A stretch of DNA of 64,000 nt from an uncultured Pelagibacteraceae bacterium. Its GTDB lineage: Bacteria; Pseudomonadota; Alphaproteobacteria; Pelagibacterales; Pelagibacteraceae. The first letter of the stretch is position 1. Each line of letters begins with the position of its first letter. The position numbers and the translations under genes were made by a program. The stretch is from NCBI GenBank assembly GCA_902582155.1, contig CACHRI010000004.1, positions 1-64,000 of the forward strand, in the 5' to 3' direction. This document shows, in pieces, positions 51,193 to 63,671 of the stretch. A model generated the notes under the pieces. The model did not search any database. It worked only from the letters and a program-made list of their open reading frames with translations, and was not told where the DNA came from.

Positions 51193-52308
51193 TTAAATTT
51201 TCATCGGCATTATTACATAAAAACTGTTTTTATCTGAATTATCTAAAACTAAAACTGGAGAGGTTGAATTTTTTAAACTAAAAGTAAGTTCTTTGTCTTC
51301 AACTTCAGAAGCTATATCTATTAAATATTTTGAATTAAACCCAATTACCAAATCATCGCCATCATATTTAGCCGGAACAATCTCGTTTCCATCTCCCGAG
51401 TTTGTGCTATTTACAGATAGTTTTAGTTTATCTTTGCTTAATTCTAATTTTACGCCTTCTTTTCTATCTATAGAAACAGAGGCAACTCTCTCAACAGAGC
51501 TAATAAAGTCAAGAGAAGAAACTATCAACGTCTTAGAGTTGTCTTTTGGAACTACTTTTTGATAATCTGGAAACTTTCCATCTATTACTTTTGAAATTAA
51601 ATTTATTTTTCCAATAGAAAACTTTATTTTATTCTCACTTGTTTTTATAAATAATTTCTCATTTGTCTCATCAATTAAAGAACATAGCTGAAATACTGTT
51701 TTTCTTGGAATTATCATTGAGGAAAAATTATTGATATCTTTTACATTTATGCTGCTTGAAGATAGCCTGTGACTATCAGTTGCAACACCAGTTAAAAATG
51801 TATTCTTATTAGACTCTGTGGCATGAAGATATATGCCATTTAAATAATGCCTCGTATCATCATTTGATATTGAAATCTTGGTTTTATTCAAAAGTGATAA
51901 AAAACTTTTCCTATCTAATTCTATCTCCTTGCTGACAAAGTCATCATCAAAGGTAGGAAAATTACTTGGAGGCAAACAAAGGAGGTTAAAATCAGAATTT
52001 TCAGTTTTTAAACTCAATTTATTCTCACTTTTTAATGTAAAATTTAATTCAGAATTGGAGGGGATCTTTCTCAAAATATCAAATAGAACGTTTGCTGAGG
52101 TCGTTGTACTACCTTCCTCTATTAGTTTTAAGTCCGAAATTTCATCGTTGAAAACAATATCTAAATCTGTTGCAACTATCTCTAGTTTATTATCTTTTAA
52201 ATTTAAGAGAACATTAGAGAGAATAGGTAGAGTATTTTTTTTTTCAACTACTCCCTGCACAAAATTTAGCGATTTTAATAAAAGATCTCTTTTTATATTA
52301 AACTGCAT
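51193..52308 (-). CDS. dnaN: DNA polymerase III sliding clamp beta
   Basis: KRDLLLKSLNFVQGVVEKKNTLPILSNVLL, C-terminal YVIMPMKI. Confidence 0.97.
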   Translation of the reverse strand: MQFNIKRDLLLKSLNFVQGVVEKKNTLPILSNVLLNLKDNKLEIVATDLDIVFNDEISDLKLIEEGSTTTSANVLFDILRKIPSNSELNFTLKSENKLSLKTENSDFNLLCLPPSNFPTFDDDFVSKEIELDRKSFLSLLNKTKISISNDDTRHYLNGIYLHATESNKNTFLTGVATDSHRLSSSSINVKDINNFSSMIIPRKTVFQLCSLIDETNEKLFIKTSENKIKFSIGKINLISKVIDGKFPDYQKVVPKDNSKTLIVSSLDFISSVERVASVSIDRKEGVKLELSKDKLKLSVNSTNSGDGNEIVPAKYDGDDLVIGFNSKYLIDIASEVEDKELTFSLKNSTSPVLVLDNSDKNSFYVIMPMKI

Positions 52309-52313
52309 TAATT

Positions 52314-53705
52314 TTAATTTTCCAATAAAAGACTTTTAATTTGAATTAAATTTTTTTTCATTTCATCATCTTTTTCGGAAAGTTTAGTGATTGTTTTAAC
52401 TGCGTGTATTACTGTCGTGTGATCTCTATTAGCAAATCTTCTTCCTATTTCTGGAAGGGACCTAGTAGTCATTTTTTTTGCTAGGAACATTGCTATCTGC
52501 CTGGGTCGCGCTAAAGGTCTTGATCTTCTTTGAGATAACATGTCATTAAGAGAAATATTAAAAAAGTTAGAAACAGTATTTTGAATTTTATCTACGGTGA
52601 CAATTTTTGCCTGATTAAAGACATCTTTTAAGATATTTTTACAGTCATTTATCGTCAATATTCTTTTATGAACTCTGCTAAAAGCAATAACTCTATTTAA
52701 TACTCCAATTAATTCTCTGATATTTGTTTTTGCCTCTACAGAAATAAAATCAACAACCTCGTCTGTTATATTTATATGTTCCTTAAATTGGTTTTGTAAA
52801 TTATTTATTTTATCTTTAATAATATTTTTTTTAAGATCTAAATCCGGAACATCAATGTCTATTATTAGTCCGCCAGACAGCCTAGATTTAATTCTCTCTT
52901 GAACTCGATCTAATTTCATTGGTGGCCTATCTGCTGATATAACTATTTGAGATCCTTTATCTAAAAGACTATTAAAGGTATGAAAAAATTCTTCTTGTAG
53001 GCTTTCTTTCCCTCTAATGAACTGTATATCATCAATTATAAATACTGAGGATTTTCGAAAGAAATCTTTAAAATTTACCATATCGTTTTTTTTAATTGAT
53101 TTTATAAAGTGATACATGAATCTCTCTGCAGAGATAAACATGACCTCCTTGATAGACTGAAGCTCGAGACCTATAGCATTTAAAAGGTGCGTTTTTCCAA
53201 GACCAACGCCTCCATAAATGTATAAAGGATTATATCGTGAAGCTTGTTCACAAACTTTTTTGGAATAAGAGAGAGCGACTTCGTTGCTAGTCCCTTTTAT
53301 AAAATTACTAAAATTTAGGTTTGGATTCAATCTATTATAATTTAATATTGAATCTTTTATCTCTGTTACTTTATTAAATTCATCAAGTCTAAACTCGTCT
53401 TTAACACTTTTTTGATCTTCAATAATTTTAAATTCTACTCTGGTTAAGCTTAATTTAAAGGTTTTGATTAATTCAAGGATTTTGTCGAGATATCGAGAAA
53501 CAATCCAATCTCTGAAAAATCTCGTCGGTACGCCCAAAACAAGATAGTCATTATACTCTTTAATTAAAGTTATATTTTTTAACCAACTAGAATAGATTTC
53601 TTCACCGAAATTTTTTTTTAATTCTGATTGGAAATCAGTCCAATTTATTACTTTTTCTTCCTCTGAAACAAAAAAGTTCTGTTGATTTGATGACTTATTT
53701 TTCAT
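52314..53705 (-). CDS. dnaA: Chromosomal replication initiator DnaA
   Basis: NPLYIYGGVGLGKTHLLNAIG, IDDIQFIRGKESLQEEFFHTFNSLL, GRRFANRDHTTVIHAVKTI. Confidence 0.98.
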   Translation of the reverse strand: MKNKSSNQQNFFVSEEEKVINWTDFQSELKKNFGEEIYSSWLKNITLIKEYNDYLVLGVPTRFFRDWIVSRYLDKILELIKTFKLSLTRVEFKIIEDQKSVKDEFRLDEFNKVTEIKDSILNYNRLNPNLNFSNFIKGTSNEVALSYSKKVCEQASRYNPLYIYGGVGLGKTHLLNAIGLELQSIKEVMFISAERFMYHFIKSIKKNDMVNFKDFFRKSSVFIIDDIQFIRGKESLQEEFFHTFNSLLDKGSQIVISADRPPMKLDRVQERIKSRLSGGLIIDIDVPDLDLKKNIIKDKINNLQNQFKEHINITDEVVDFISVEAKTNIRELIGVLNRVIAFSRVHKRILTINDCKNILKDVFNQAKIVTVDKIQNTVSNFFNISLNDMLSQRRSRPLARPRQIAMFLAKKMTTRSLPEIGRRFANRDHTTVIHAVKTITKLSEKDDEMKKNLIQIKSLLLEN

Positions 53706-53911
53706 GAGTTAAAATTTACTAGAAACTTAAAAAACCTTATTATCAATTGACTTGCAACAAATATTTTTTAATTTAGAAAAAAAAAACAAAGTTGGTTGTA
53801 TACTTAGCGTGTTGATAGAAAAATTTATTTTACAACCCTTAACAGAAAAAAAACTATATGTTGTCCTGTAAATATACGAACTTGAAATTTTAACAACTGA
53901 TGATTGTCGGA

Positions 53912-54166
53912 TTAAGAAATCTTTTTTGAAATTCTTGAAATTTTTCTTGAAGCAGTTTTCTTATTTACAATACCTTTTTTAGCAACCTGCGTTAGAATTG
54001 ATTGAAATAATGGAAAGTATTTCTTTATGGCTTTTTTATCACCTTTAACAAGTAAATTTTCCATCTGTTTTACAGCAGATTTATATTTACTTTTCCTAAT
54101 TCTGTTAACAGATGTCTGTTTTTTTACTCTACGAACTCTTCTTATGGCAGATTTTGTATTTGGCAT
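53912..54166 (-). CDS. rpsT: 30S ribosomal protein S20
   Basis: MPNTKSAIRRVRR N-terminus; ORF trimmed to this start. Confidence 0.95.
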   Translation of the reverse strand: MPNTKSAIRRVRRVKKQTSVNRIRKSKYKSAVKQMENLLVKGDKKAIKKYFPLFQSILTQVAKKGIVNKKTASRKISRISKKIS

Positions 54167-54205
54167 TGTTAAATTTTTATATATGTCCAATATATCTGGG
54201 TCAAC

Positions 54206-55072
54206 TTAATATTTTTGACATTTAGGACAAAAAAAAGTTGATCTGTTAGAGATTTTCAAAGCTCTAATTATACCCATACAATTTGGGTGCTTGCATCTCT
54301 CTCCTTTTCTTCCATAAACATTAAAATATTGCTGATAATTGCCGTCTTCACCCTCAACGCTGCTAAAATCCTTAATAGATGATCCACCCTCTTTAATTGC
54401 TTTTTTTAACACTTTTTTTATGTTTGCTATTAATCCTATAACCTTTTTTTTAGATATTTTGTTTACCTTAATTTTTGGGTTTATTTTAGATAGATATATC
54501 GCTTCATTAACGTATATATTCCCAAGACCAGATACAAATTTTTGATTCATTAATAAATCTTTTAAGTAAATTTCTTTCTTCTTAGTATTATTTATAAAAT
54601 AATTTATATTAAATTTATTTGAAAGTGGTTCTGGACCAAGTTTTTTTAAATGAAAACTATTATCTAAATTGGTTGTTTTTTCAATCTTAATAAATCCAAA
54701 TTTCCTCACATCGTTATAAATTAACTCAATGCCTTTGTTAAATTTAAATATGACATGGTTATGTTTGTTACTGCTACCCTTTAAATCAAAATAAAAACTT
54801 GAATTAAAATTATTTTTTTTGACGCGTATTATTATCTTACCTGTCATACCTAAATGAATAAGGATTGTGTGGTCGTTACTTAAGTTTATTAGGATATATT
54901 TAGATCTCCTATCAATTGATAAAATTTTCGAAGAAATCATTTTTTTCATCAAATTTTGATTAATTTCATATCTTAAATATTTGTTATGTATTTGAATCTG
55001 TTTTAAAGTTAAATGATTTATTGTCTTTTTAAGAGACTTTTTAACAACTTCAACTTCAGGTAATTCTGGCAT
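54206..55072 (-). CDS. mutM: Formamidopyrimidine-DNA glycosylase
   Basis: MPELPEVEVVKKSL obligate N-terminus, C-terminal zinc finger CKHPNCMG..CPKCQKY. Confidence 0.97.
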   Translation of the reverse strand: MPELPEVEVVKKSLKKTINHLTLKQIQIHNKYLRYEINQNLMKKMISSKILSIDRRSKYILINLSNDHTILIHLGMTGKIIIRVKKNNFNSSFYFDLKGSSNKHNHVIFKFNKGIELIYNDVRKFGFIKIEKTTNLDNSFHLKKLGPEPLSNKFNINYFINNTKKKEIYLKDLLMNQKFVSGLGNIYVNEAIYLSKINPKIKVNKISKKKVIGLIANIKKVLKKAIKEGGSSIKDFSSVEGEDGNYQQYFNVYGRKGERCKHPNCMGIIRALKISNRSTFFCPKCQKY

Positions 55073-55082
55073 ATAATTAATT

Positions 55083-55784
55083 ATGTATTTACGTAACAAT
55101 AAATCTAAACTAGTAGAAAAAGTTTTCAACAACGTATATGACAAATATGATTTAATGAATGATATTTTATCATTCGGAACACATAGAATTTGGAAAAAAA
55201 AATTAATTTCTTGGGTAAATCCTTTAAAAAATAACAAAATAATTGATGTCGCTGCAGGTACGGGTGATATTGCAAGGCTATGTTCTCAAGCAACAAACAA
55301 TGAAAGCTTGATAACATGTGTAGAACCCAATGAAAAAATGATATTAGAGGGGGAAAAAAAATTAAAAAATTTCAATAATATAAATTGGGTAAAATCCTCA
55401 GCTGAAGTTTTGCCGTTTAAAGATAACATTTTTGACTATTATGTAATAAGTTTTGGAATTAGAAATGTTAGCAATTTAGACAAATCTTTAAAAGAAGCTT
55501 TTCGCGTACTTAAAAAGGGTGGAAGATTTTTTTGTCTCGAATTTTCAAAAGTTGAAAATGAAATATTAAAAAACATATACAAAAGTTATTCAAAATTATT
55601 ACCATCGATAGGTAAGCTTGTTGTAGGTGATAATATGCCGTATGATTATCTAGTCAAAAGTATTGAGCAATTTTACAATCAAGAAGAATTTGTAAAAAAA
55701 ATAGAAGACAACGGTTTTTATAATGTGAAATTTAGAAATCTGACGAATGGTATCGCTTCAATACATACCGGTTGGAAAATTTAA
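55083..55784 (+). CDS. ubiE: Ubiquinone/menaquinone methyltransferase
   Basis: YDLMNDILSFGTHRIWKKKLI, IDVAAGTGDIARL, SFGIRNVSNLDKSLKEAFRVLKKGGRFFCLEFSK. Confidence 0.96.
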   Translation: MYLRNNKSKLVEKVFNNVYDKYDLMNDILSFGTHRIWKKKLISWVNPLKNNKIIDVAAGTGDIARLCSQATNNESLITCVEPNEKMILEGEKKLKNFNNINWVKSSAEVLPFKDNIFDYYVISFGIRNVSNLDKSLKEAFRVLKKGGRFFCLEFSKVENEILKNIYKSYSKLLPSIGKLVVGDNMPYDYLVKSIEQFYNQEEFVKKIEDNGFYNVKFRNLTNGIASIHTGWKI

Positions 55785-55786
55785 CA

Positions 55787-57352
55787 ATGATAAAAAGACT
55801 AATACAATTATTTAAGATTGCTAGAAAGCTTTCATCATCTGGTGCATTAGAAACTATAGACCAGATATATAAAATTCCTTTAATTCTAAAAATATTTTTT
55901 GATGTGATTTCTATTGGTGCCCCAAAAAAAATATTAATTAGCTCTAAGTCATCGGGAGAGAAATTATGTGATGCATTAGAGGGTATGGGCACTACTTTTA
56001 TAAAATTAGGTCAATTTCTTGCAACGAGGCCAGATATTATAGGAAAAGAGCTAGCGAACGATCTTGAAAAATTACAAGATAAATTACCTCCTTTCAGCTT
56101 TGAGGAGGCAAAATTAATTTTGAAAAAAGAGGTGGGCTTTAAACAATTTAACAATATCATTGACTTATCAAAACCCATTGCTGCCGCATCTATAGCACAA
56201 GTTCATCTTGCAAAAATAAAAATTGAGGATAAAGAGCAAGATGTTGCGATTAAAATACTAAGACCAAATATTGAGAAAGTTTTCAACGAAGAGTTAGATG
56301 CGTTGATGTTATTTGCGTATGTTGTTGAAAATACAATACAAAAAACAAAAAGACTAAAGTTAGTAGAAGTGGTTCACCTTCTCAGAGAAATAACAAATAT
56401 TGAGATGGATCTAAGGTTTGAAGCTGCTGCAGCAAATGAATTGTTTGAAAATACAAAAAATGACAATGGTTTTAAAGTTCCTAAAATATATTGGCAATAT
56501 ACATCCAAAAAAGTTCTTACTTTAGACAAAGTAGAAGGTGTTTCAATCAGAAGTCATGAAGCATTGAAGGAAAAAAAAATTGAGTTAAAAAAAATTGCTG
56601 AAAATTTAATTCAACATTTTTTAAGGCAGGCAGTTAGAGATGGTTTTTTTCATGCTGATATGCATGAAGGAAATTTATTTGTTGATAATGAAGGAAACAT
56701 AGTGCCGGTTGACTTTGGTATTATGGGTAGACTAGATAAATATAATAAAAAATATCTAGCTGAAATTCTCTATGGATTTATTAAAAGAGACTATGTAAAA
56801 GTTGCTGAGGTACATTTTCAAGCTGGGTTAGTTCCAGACACTGCATCTAAGGAGGAGTTTGCACAAGCTTTAAGGTCAGTAGGCGAACCAATATTTGGAC
56901 AAAACATTAAAGATATATCAGGCGGCAATCTGCTTTCGCAATTATTTGAAATTACAGAAAAATTTAATATGGCGACACAAACTCAACTTTTGCTCTTACA
57001 GAAAACGATGGTTGTGGTTGAGGGTGTAGCAAGAAAACTATATCCTGAGACAAATATCTGGAGTGTTTCAAGACCGATTCTGGAAAATTGGCTAGAAAGC
57101 TTGAAAGGACCCAAAGCTACAATATCTAGTGCAATTGATACATCAGGTGAAATATTGAAAAGAATTCCAGATCTACCTGAATTTATGGATAAAGCTAATT
57201 ACGCCTTACAACTGATAGCGGAAGGCAAATTAAACCTTATTAATAGCAATAATAATTCAATTGAAATGGAAAAGTTAAAAATAAAAAGTTTTAGAAATAA
57301 TATTTTAATTTCTATATTAGGTATTGTAATTGTATCATTAGTGGTATTTTAA
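55787..57352 (+). CDS. ubiB: Ubiquinone biosynthesis atypical kinase UbiB
   Basis: GTTFIKLGQFLATRPDIIG, PIAAASIAQVHLA, GFFHADMHEGNLFVDNEGNIVPVDFGIMGRL; start trimmed to MIKRLIQ. Confidence 0.96.
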   Translation: MIKRLIQLFKIARKLSSSGALETIDQIYKIPLILKIFFDVISIGAPKKILISSKSSGEKLCDALEGMGTTFIKLGQFLATRPDIIGKELANDLEKLQDKLPPFSFEEAKLILKKEVGFKQFNNIIDLSKPIAAASIAQVHLAKIKIEDKEQDVAIKILRPNIEKVFNEELDALMLFAYVVENTIQKTKRLKLVEVVHLLREITNIEMDLRFEAAAANELFENTKNDNGFKVPKIYWQYTSKKVLTLDKVEGVSIRSHEALKEKKIELKKIAENLIQHFLRQAVRDGFFHADMHEGNLFVDNEGNIVPVDFGIMGRLDKYNKKYLAEILYGFIKRDYVKVAEVHFQAGLVPDTASKEEFAQALRSVGEPIFGQNIKDISGGNLLSQLFEITEKFNMATQTQLLLLQKTMVVVEGVARKLYPETNIWSVSRPILENWLESLKGPKATISSAIDTSGEILKRIPDLPEFMDKANYALQLIAEGKLNLINSNNNSIEMEKLKIKSFRNNILISILGIVIVSLVVF

Positions 57353-57359
57353 TTAATAA

Positions 57360-58586
57360 ATGAAAATTAAAATGAAAAAAATTCTGTTAATAATTGGCGG
57401 TGGTGTATCCGCATATAAATCTCTTGACCTTATAAGACTGTTAAAAAAGAATGGATTCGAATTAAGAACCATACTTACTAAAAGTGGCAAACAATTTGTT
57501 ACACCCTTATCTTTGATTTCTTTATCAGGAAGTAAAGTTTATGAAAAATTATTTGATAAACAAAATGAAACTGAAATTGATCATATTTCACTTTCAAGGT
57601 GGGCAGATTTAATAATAGTAATTCCAGCAACAGCGAACATGATAAGTAAATTAAGTCATGGGAAAGCAGAAGACCTTGCAACTACCTTAATGCTTGCTTC
57701 GAATAAAGACATAATATTAGTACCTGCAATGAATGTGAGAATGTGGAATCACAAAGCCACTCAGGAAAATTCAAAAAAATTAGTATCTTATGGCTATAAA
57801 TTTCTTGGTCCTACTGAAGGATCAATGGCGTGTGGAGAATTTGGAAAAGGTAAAATGCTTAGTCCTAAAAAGATTTTTAGTGAAATTAAAAAATATTTTA
57901 ATGAAAAAGACCTCGTAAAAAGTAAAAGATTAAGAGCTTTAGTGACTACAGGGCCTACAAGGGAGTATCTAGATCCAGTTCGATATATTTCAAATGAGTC
58001 AAGCGGTAAACAAGGATATGAAATAGCTTTAGCCTTAAAACGAAGGGGATTTAATACTGTTTTGATCGCGGGACCATCAAATATTCAAAAAGAAAAAGGT
58101 TTAAAAATAATTAAGGTGAAAACTTCAGAGGAAATGTTTAAAGCTGTAAAAAAATATTTACCAGTTGATGTGGCGGTTTGCACTGCTGCGGTATCAGATT
58201 TTAAACCAATAAATTATAAAAAAAGTAAAATAAAAAAAATTAATAAAAGAGAAAACATTATTTTAGATAAAACTGTTGATATATTGGATTATATTGGAAA
58301 AAATAACCGGTACCGTCCAAAGCTTGTAATAGGCTTTTCAGCAGAAACCGAAAACTTGCTTGAAAATTCAAAAATAAAATTAAAAAATAAAAATGCTGAT
58401 TGGATAATAGCTAATGATGTTTCTAAAAATGATATTGGATTTAATAAAGAATATAACGAGGTAACAATAATAGAATCAAATGGTAAAATATCTCAAATTA
58501 AAAAAAATAAAAAAAGTTTTATAGCTTCAGTATTATCAGGAAAAATAATAAATAAATTGTTAATTAATGGTAAAAGTATTAATTAA
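57360..58586 (+). CDS. coaBC: Bifunctional phosphopantothenoylcysteine decarboxylase/phosphopantothenate-cysteine ligase
   Basis: IIGGGVSAYKSLDLIRLL, PAMNVRMWNH, TTGPTREYLDPVRYISNESSGKQGYEIA. Confidence 0.97.
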   Translation: MKIKMKKILLIIGGGVSAYKSLDLIRLLKKNGFELRTILTKSGKQFVTPLSLISLSGSKVYEKLFDKQNETEIDHISLSRWADLIIVIPATANMISKLSHGKAEDLATTLMLASNKDIILVPAMNVRMWNHKATQENSKKLVSYGYKFLGPTEGSMACGEFGKGKMLSPKKIFSEIKKYFNEKDLVKSKRLRALVTTGPTREYLDPVRYISNESSGKQGYEIALALKRRGFNTVLIAGPSNIQKEKGLKIIKVKTSEEMFKAVKKYLPVDVAVCTAAVSDFKPINYKKSKIKKINKRENIILDKTVDILDYIGKNNRYRPKLVIGFSAETENLLENSKIKLKNKNADWIIANDVSKNDIGFNKEYNEVTIIESNGKISQIKKNKKSFIASVLSGKIINKLLINGKSIN

Positions 58587-59004
58587 GAAACTAGATAAGC
58601 AGGCTATAATACCAAAATATGAAACATTTGGCTCTTCCGGTTTAGATTTATCTGCAAACATAAATTCAAGTTTAATAATTAAACCAGGAGAAAAATGTTT
58701 AATACCAACCGGTTTAGCTGTTTCAATACCAAAAGGATATGAGCTACAGATAAGGCCAAGATCTGGTTTAGCTATAAAAAATTCTATAACTGTCTTAAAT
58801 ACCCCCGGAACAATTGACTCTGATTATAGAGGGGAAATAAAAATAGTATTAATAAATTTAGGTAATGAAGATTTTAAAGTAACAAGTGGCTCGAGAATAG
58901 CTCAAATGATTTTGTGCCCAGTATCAATTGCAGAAATAGAAGAAATAGAAGATTTAGATAAAACAGATAGAGGTAGCGGTGGTTTTGGGTCAACAGGAAA
59001 ATAA
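58567..59004 (+). CDS. dut: dUTP diphosphatase
   Basis: GSSGLDLSA, RPRSGLAIKNSITVLNTPGTIDSDYRGEI, DRGSGGFGSTGK. Confidence 0.97.
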   Translation: MVKVLIKKLDKQAIIPKYETFGSSGLDLSANINSSLIIKPGEKCLIPTGLAVSIPKGYELQIRPRSGLAIKNSITVLNTPGTIDSDYRGEIKIVLINLGNEDFKVTSGSRIAQMILCPVSIAEIEEIEDLDKTDRGSGGFGSTGK

Positions 59005-59007
59005 ATC

Positions 59008-59751
59008 ATGAAGATTTCTGCAAATGAATACAAAAAATTTTCAAAACAAATCATTTTAAAAAAATTTGGTTTAGCCGGTCAAAAAAAAATATTTTCTTCT
59101 AAAGTTCTTGTTATTGGTATTGGTGGTTTAGGTTGTCCTTTATCAATTTATTTAGCTAGTTTAGGAATTGGTAAGATTGGCATCGCCGACAACGATAAGG
59201 TAGAATTATCTAATTTAAATAGACAAATAATTTATAGCAATAAAGACATAGGAAAATATAAAGTTGAGTTAGCAAAAAAAAGAATAAATTTGATAAACAA
59301 AAAAACAAAGGTAACTACTTATAAAACAAGGGTAAATAAAGATAATATTAAAAACCTAATTAAGGATTATGACATTATTTGCGATGGCACTGATAATTTT
59401 GAAACCCGATTTTTAATAAATGATTACTGTTTGAAATATAAAAAAATATTAATTTCTGGCGCAGTTAATGGGTTCGATGGGCAAATTTTAAAGTTTGATT
59501 TTAGAAAAAAAACACCTTGCTTTAGATGCTTTATGCCGCACTTACCAGACGAGACGAATAATTGTGAAACTGATGGAGTTACGCCTACTATAACTGGTAT
59601 AGTTGGTACATTGCAAGCCAATGAGGTTCTCAATACTATTCTTAATTTAAAATCAAATTTAGAAAAAAAAATACTAATTTTTAATTCTATAGATATGAAT
59701 TTTAGAAAAGTAAAGCTATCTATAAATAAAGAGTGTAAAAACAAATGCTAA
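59008..59751 (+). CDS. HesA/MoeB/ThiF family adenylyltransferase
   Basis: VLVIGIGGLGCPLSIYLASLGIGKIGIADNDKVELSNLNRQIIY, TPCFRCFMP. Confidence 0.94.
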   Translation: MKISANEYKKFSKQIILKKFGLAGQKKIFSSKVLVIGIGGLGCPLSIYLASLGIGKIGIADNDKVELSNLNRQIIYSNKDIGKYKVELAKKRINLINKKTKVTTYKTRVNKDNIKNLIKDYDIICDGTDNFETRFLINDYCLKYKKILISGAVNGFDGQILKFDFRKKTPCFRCFMPHLPDETNNCETDGVTPTITGIVGTLQANEVLNTILNLKSNLEKKILIFNSIDMNFRKVKLSINKECKNKC

Positions 59752-60182
59752 GAATATTTTTTTTGTTGTCTTTGTTTTTTCAATCAATTGCGTTATCGGA
59801 AGAAAGTTATTTTTTAACATTAAGAAATAATGAAGTAAATTTAAGATTAGGACCTTCATTTGATTATCCAATCAAAATTATCTACAAAAAAAAATATTTA
59901 CCAGTATTAATAACTGAGCGGTCTGAAAACTTTAGGAAGATACGCGATCATGAAAAAAACTCTGGATGGATACATATTTCTCAACTTTCAAAAAAAAAGG
60001 CTGGAATTTTATTAGATGATAAAATTTTATACCGTAAACCAACTATCTATTCAAAACCTATTGCAAAGATTAAAAGAGGACGATTAACGATTATTGCAAA
60101 GTGCAAAAAAGAATGGTGTAAGATTAAAACTGAAAATTATTCAGGTTGGATAGAAAAAAAGGATATTTGGGGAAAATTGTAA
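59745..60182 (+). CDS. Secreted SH3-domain protein
   Basis: Signal peptide, NEVNLRLGPSFDYPIKIIYKK and second SH3-like repeat GWIEKKDIWG. Confidence 0.85.
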   Translation: MLRIFFLLSLFFQSIALSEESYFLTLRNNEVNLRLGPSFDYPIKIIYKKKYLPVLITERSENFRKIRDHEKNSGWIHISQLSKKKAGILLDDKILYRKPTIYSKPIAKIKRGRLTIIAKCKKEWCKIKTENYSGWIEKKDIWGKL

Positions 60183-60185
60183 TAC

Positions 60186-60431
60186 TTATTTATTTTTAAC
60201 TTTTGAAGCCCAAAACTTGTCTAACAAAAAGTACCAAACAGTATTTGCCAGTGGTTCGACTATAGCGTCCGTTAACGCAATAGAGAAAGAAACGTCTGCA
60301 ATTAACATAAGTACTGTTATTGCAATCACAAAGTGACCAATTGTATAAACTAAAGTACGTAAAAGAGAGCCTTTATTATTTTCGTATATTCTCCTAGCTG
60401 CTCCATGTATGCCATGAGTAAGTTCAGTCAT
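60186..60431 (-). CDS. DUF2061-like small membrane protein
   Basis: 81 aa; RTLVYTIGHFVIAITVLMLIADVSFSIALTDAIVEPLANTVWYFLLDKFW. Confidence 0.82.
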   Translation of the reverse strand: MTELTHGIHGAARRIYENNKGSLLRTLVYTIGHFVIAITVLMLIADVSFSIALTDAIVEPLANTVWYFLLDKFWASKVKNK

Positions 60432-60432
60432 A

Positions 60433-62613
<2,181 letters not shown>

Positions 62614-62626
62614 TTAAGTTAATATG

Positions 62627-62649
62627 TAGTTTATAATAATTCTAAACTA
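62627..62649. promoter_or_regulatory. Inverted repeat TAGTTTA-TAATAATTC-TAAACTA upstream of katG; contains PerR/ICE-like TTTATAATAATTCTAAA
   Basis: 7-bp perfect arms, 20 bp upstream of the katG start; 14-mer ATAATTCTAAACTA also occurs upstream of the Fur-family gene at 63105. Confidence 0.55.
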
Positions 62650-62668
62650 GAAAGTCAATAAAAGATAA

Positions 62669-63088
62669 CTATTTTTGAATTCTGATTACAACTTCGAGAT
62701 TTTTTATTTTTTTACCTTTTGGAGGGACAGGAACTTTGCTTAGTTTTATTTGGCTATAATGAATATCAGTAAGTTCTTTACTACCTTCATCATAAAAGTG
62801 GTGATGCGACTTAATGTTCGTATCATAATAACTTTTATTTTTACTAGTTAGAATTTCTTTTAGGTATCCAGCGCTAGTGAATGCCTCAACTGTATTATAG
62901 ATTGTTGCTAAAGAAACTTTCATAGTTCTGTTATTATTTATTTTTTTATTTAATGTCTCAACAGTAAAATGAAAGGTTTTTTTTCTATCAAATAAAAACT
63001 GACAAATCTTTAACCGCTGTTTTGTGGGTCTAAGGTTTGACGATCTTAGTTTTTGAACGTACATTTTTGAATTATTACTGATAATCAT
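62669..63088 (-). CDS. Fur-family transcriptional regulator, Irr-like
   Basis: LRPTKQRLKICQFLFD, SLATIYNTVEAFTSAGYLKEI, KSHHHFYDE; no CxxC zinc motifs. Confidence 0.9.
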   Translation of the reverse strand: MIISNNSKMYVQKLRSSNLRPTKQRLKICQFLFDRKKTFHFTVETLNKKINNNRTMKVSLATIYNTVEAFTSAGYLKEILTSKNKSYYDTNIKSHHHFYDEGSKELTDIHYSQIKLSKVPVPPKGKKIKNLEVVIRIQK

Positions 63089-63164
63089 TGATTTTGCTTT
63101 CTTTATAATTCTAAACTATTTATATATAATTACTTAATTTTATCAAGTAAAACCATAATTTAAA

Positions 63165-63671
63165 ATGAAACAAAAGAATAGTTATAATTATCAAGATTTA
63201 ATTGATTGTGGAAATGGTATTCTTTTTGGAGAAGGAAATGCAAAACTACCACTACCTCCAATGCTAATGTTTGACAGAATTACTAAAATTGAAAATAATA
63301 CTGGATCTTTCAAACGAGGTTATTTAGAAGCGGAATTAGACATTAAAGATGATTTGTGGTTTTTTAAATGTCATTTTCAAAATGACCCGGTAATGCCTGG
63401 GTGTCTTGGACTAGATGCTATGTGGCAATTGGTTGGTTTTTATCTTGGTTGGACTGGAGAACCTGGAAAAGGAAGGGCTTTAGGAGTAAGCACTGTTAAG
63501 TTTACTGGCGAAGTACTAAAAAAGATTAAAAAAGCAACATATAAAATCAATGTAAAAAGAATTTTAAAAAAAGAGGGTGCTGTAGTAGGATTAGCGAATG
63601 GCACACTAGATGCTGATGGTAAAATAATTTATGTGGCAGAAAATTTGAAAGTAGGATTATTTAAATCATGA
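63165..63671 (+). CDS. fabA: 3-hydroxydecanoyl-ACP dehydratase/isomerase
   Basis: [43 protein letters not shown]. Confidence 0.97.
   Translation: MKQKNSYNYQDLIDCGNGILFGEGNAKLPLPPMLMFDRITKIENNTGSFKRGYLEAELDIKDDLWFFKCHFQNDPVMPGCLGLDAMWQLVGFYLGWTGEPGKGRALGVSTVKFTGEVLKKIKKATYKINVKRILKKEGAVVGLANGTLDADGKIIYVAENLKVGLFKS

Noticed and set aside
53706-53911. Possible replication origin next to dnaA
   Set aside because: No DnaA boxes resembling TTATCCACA seen in the gap; adjacency to dnaA alone is not enough.
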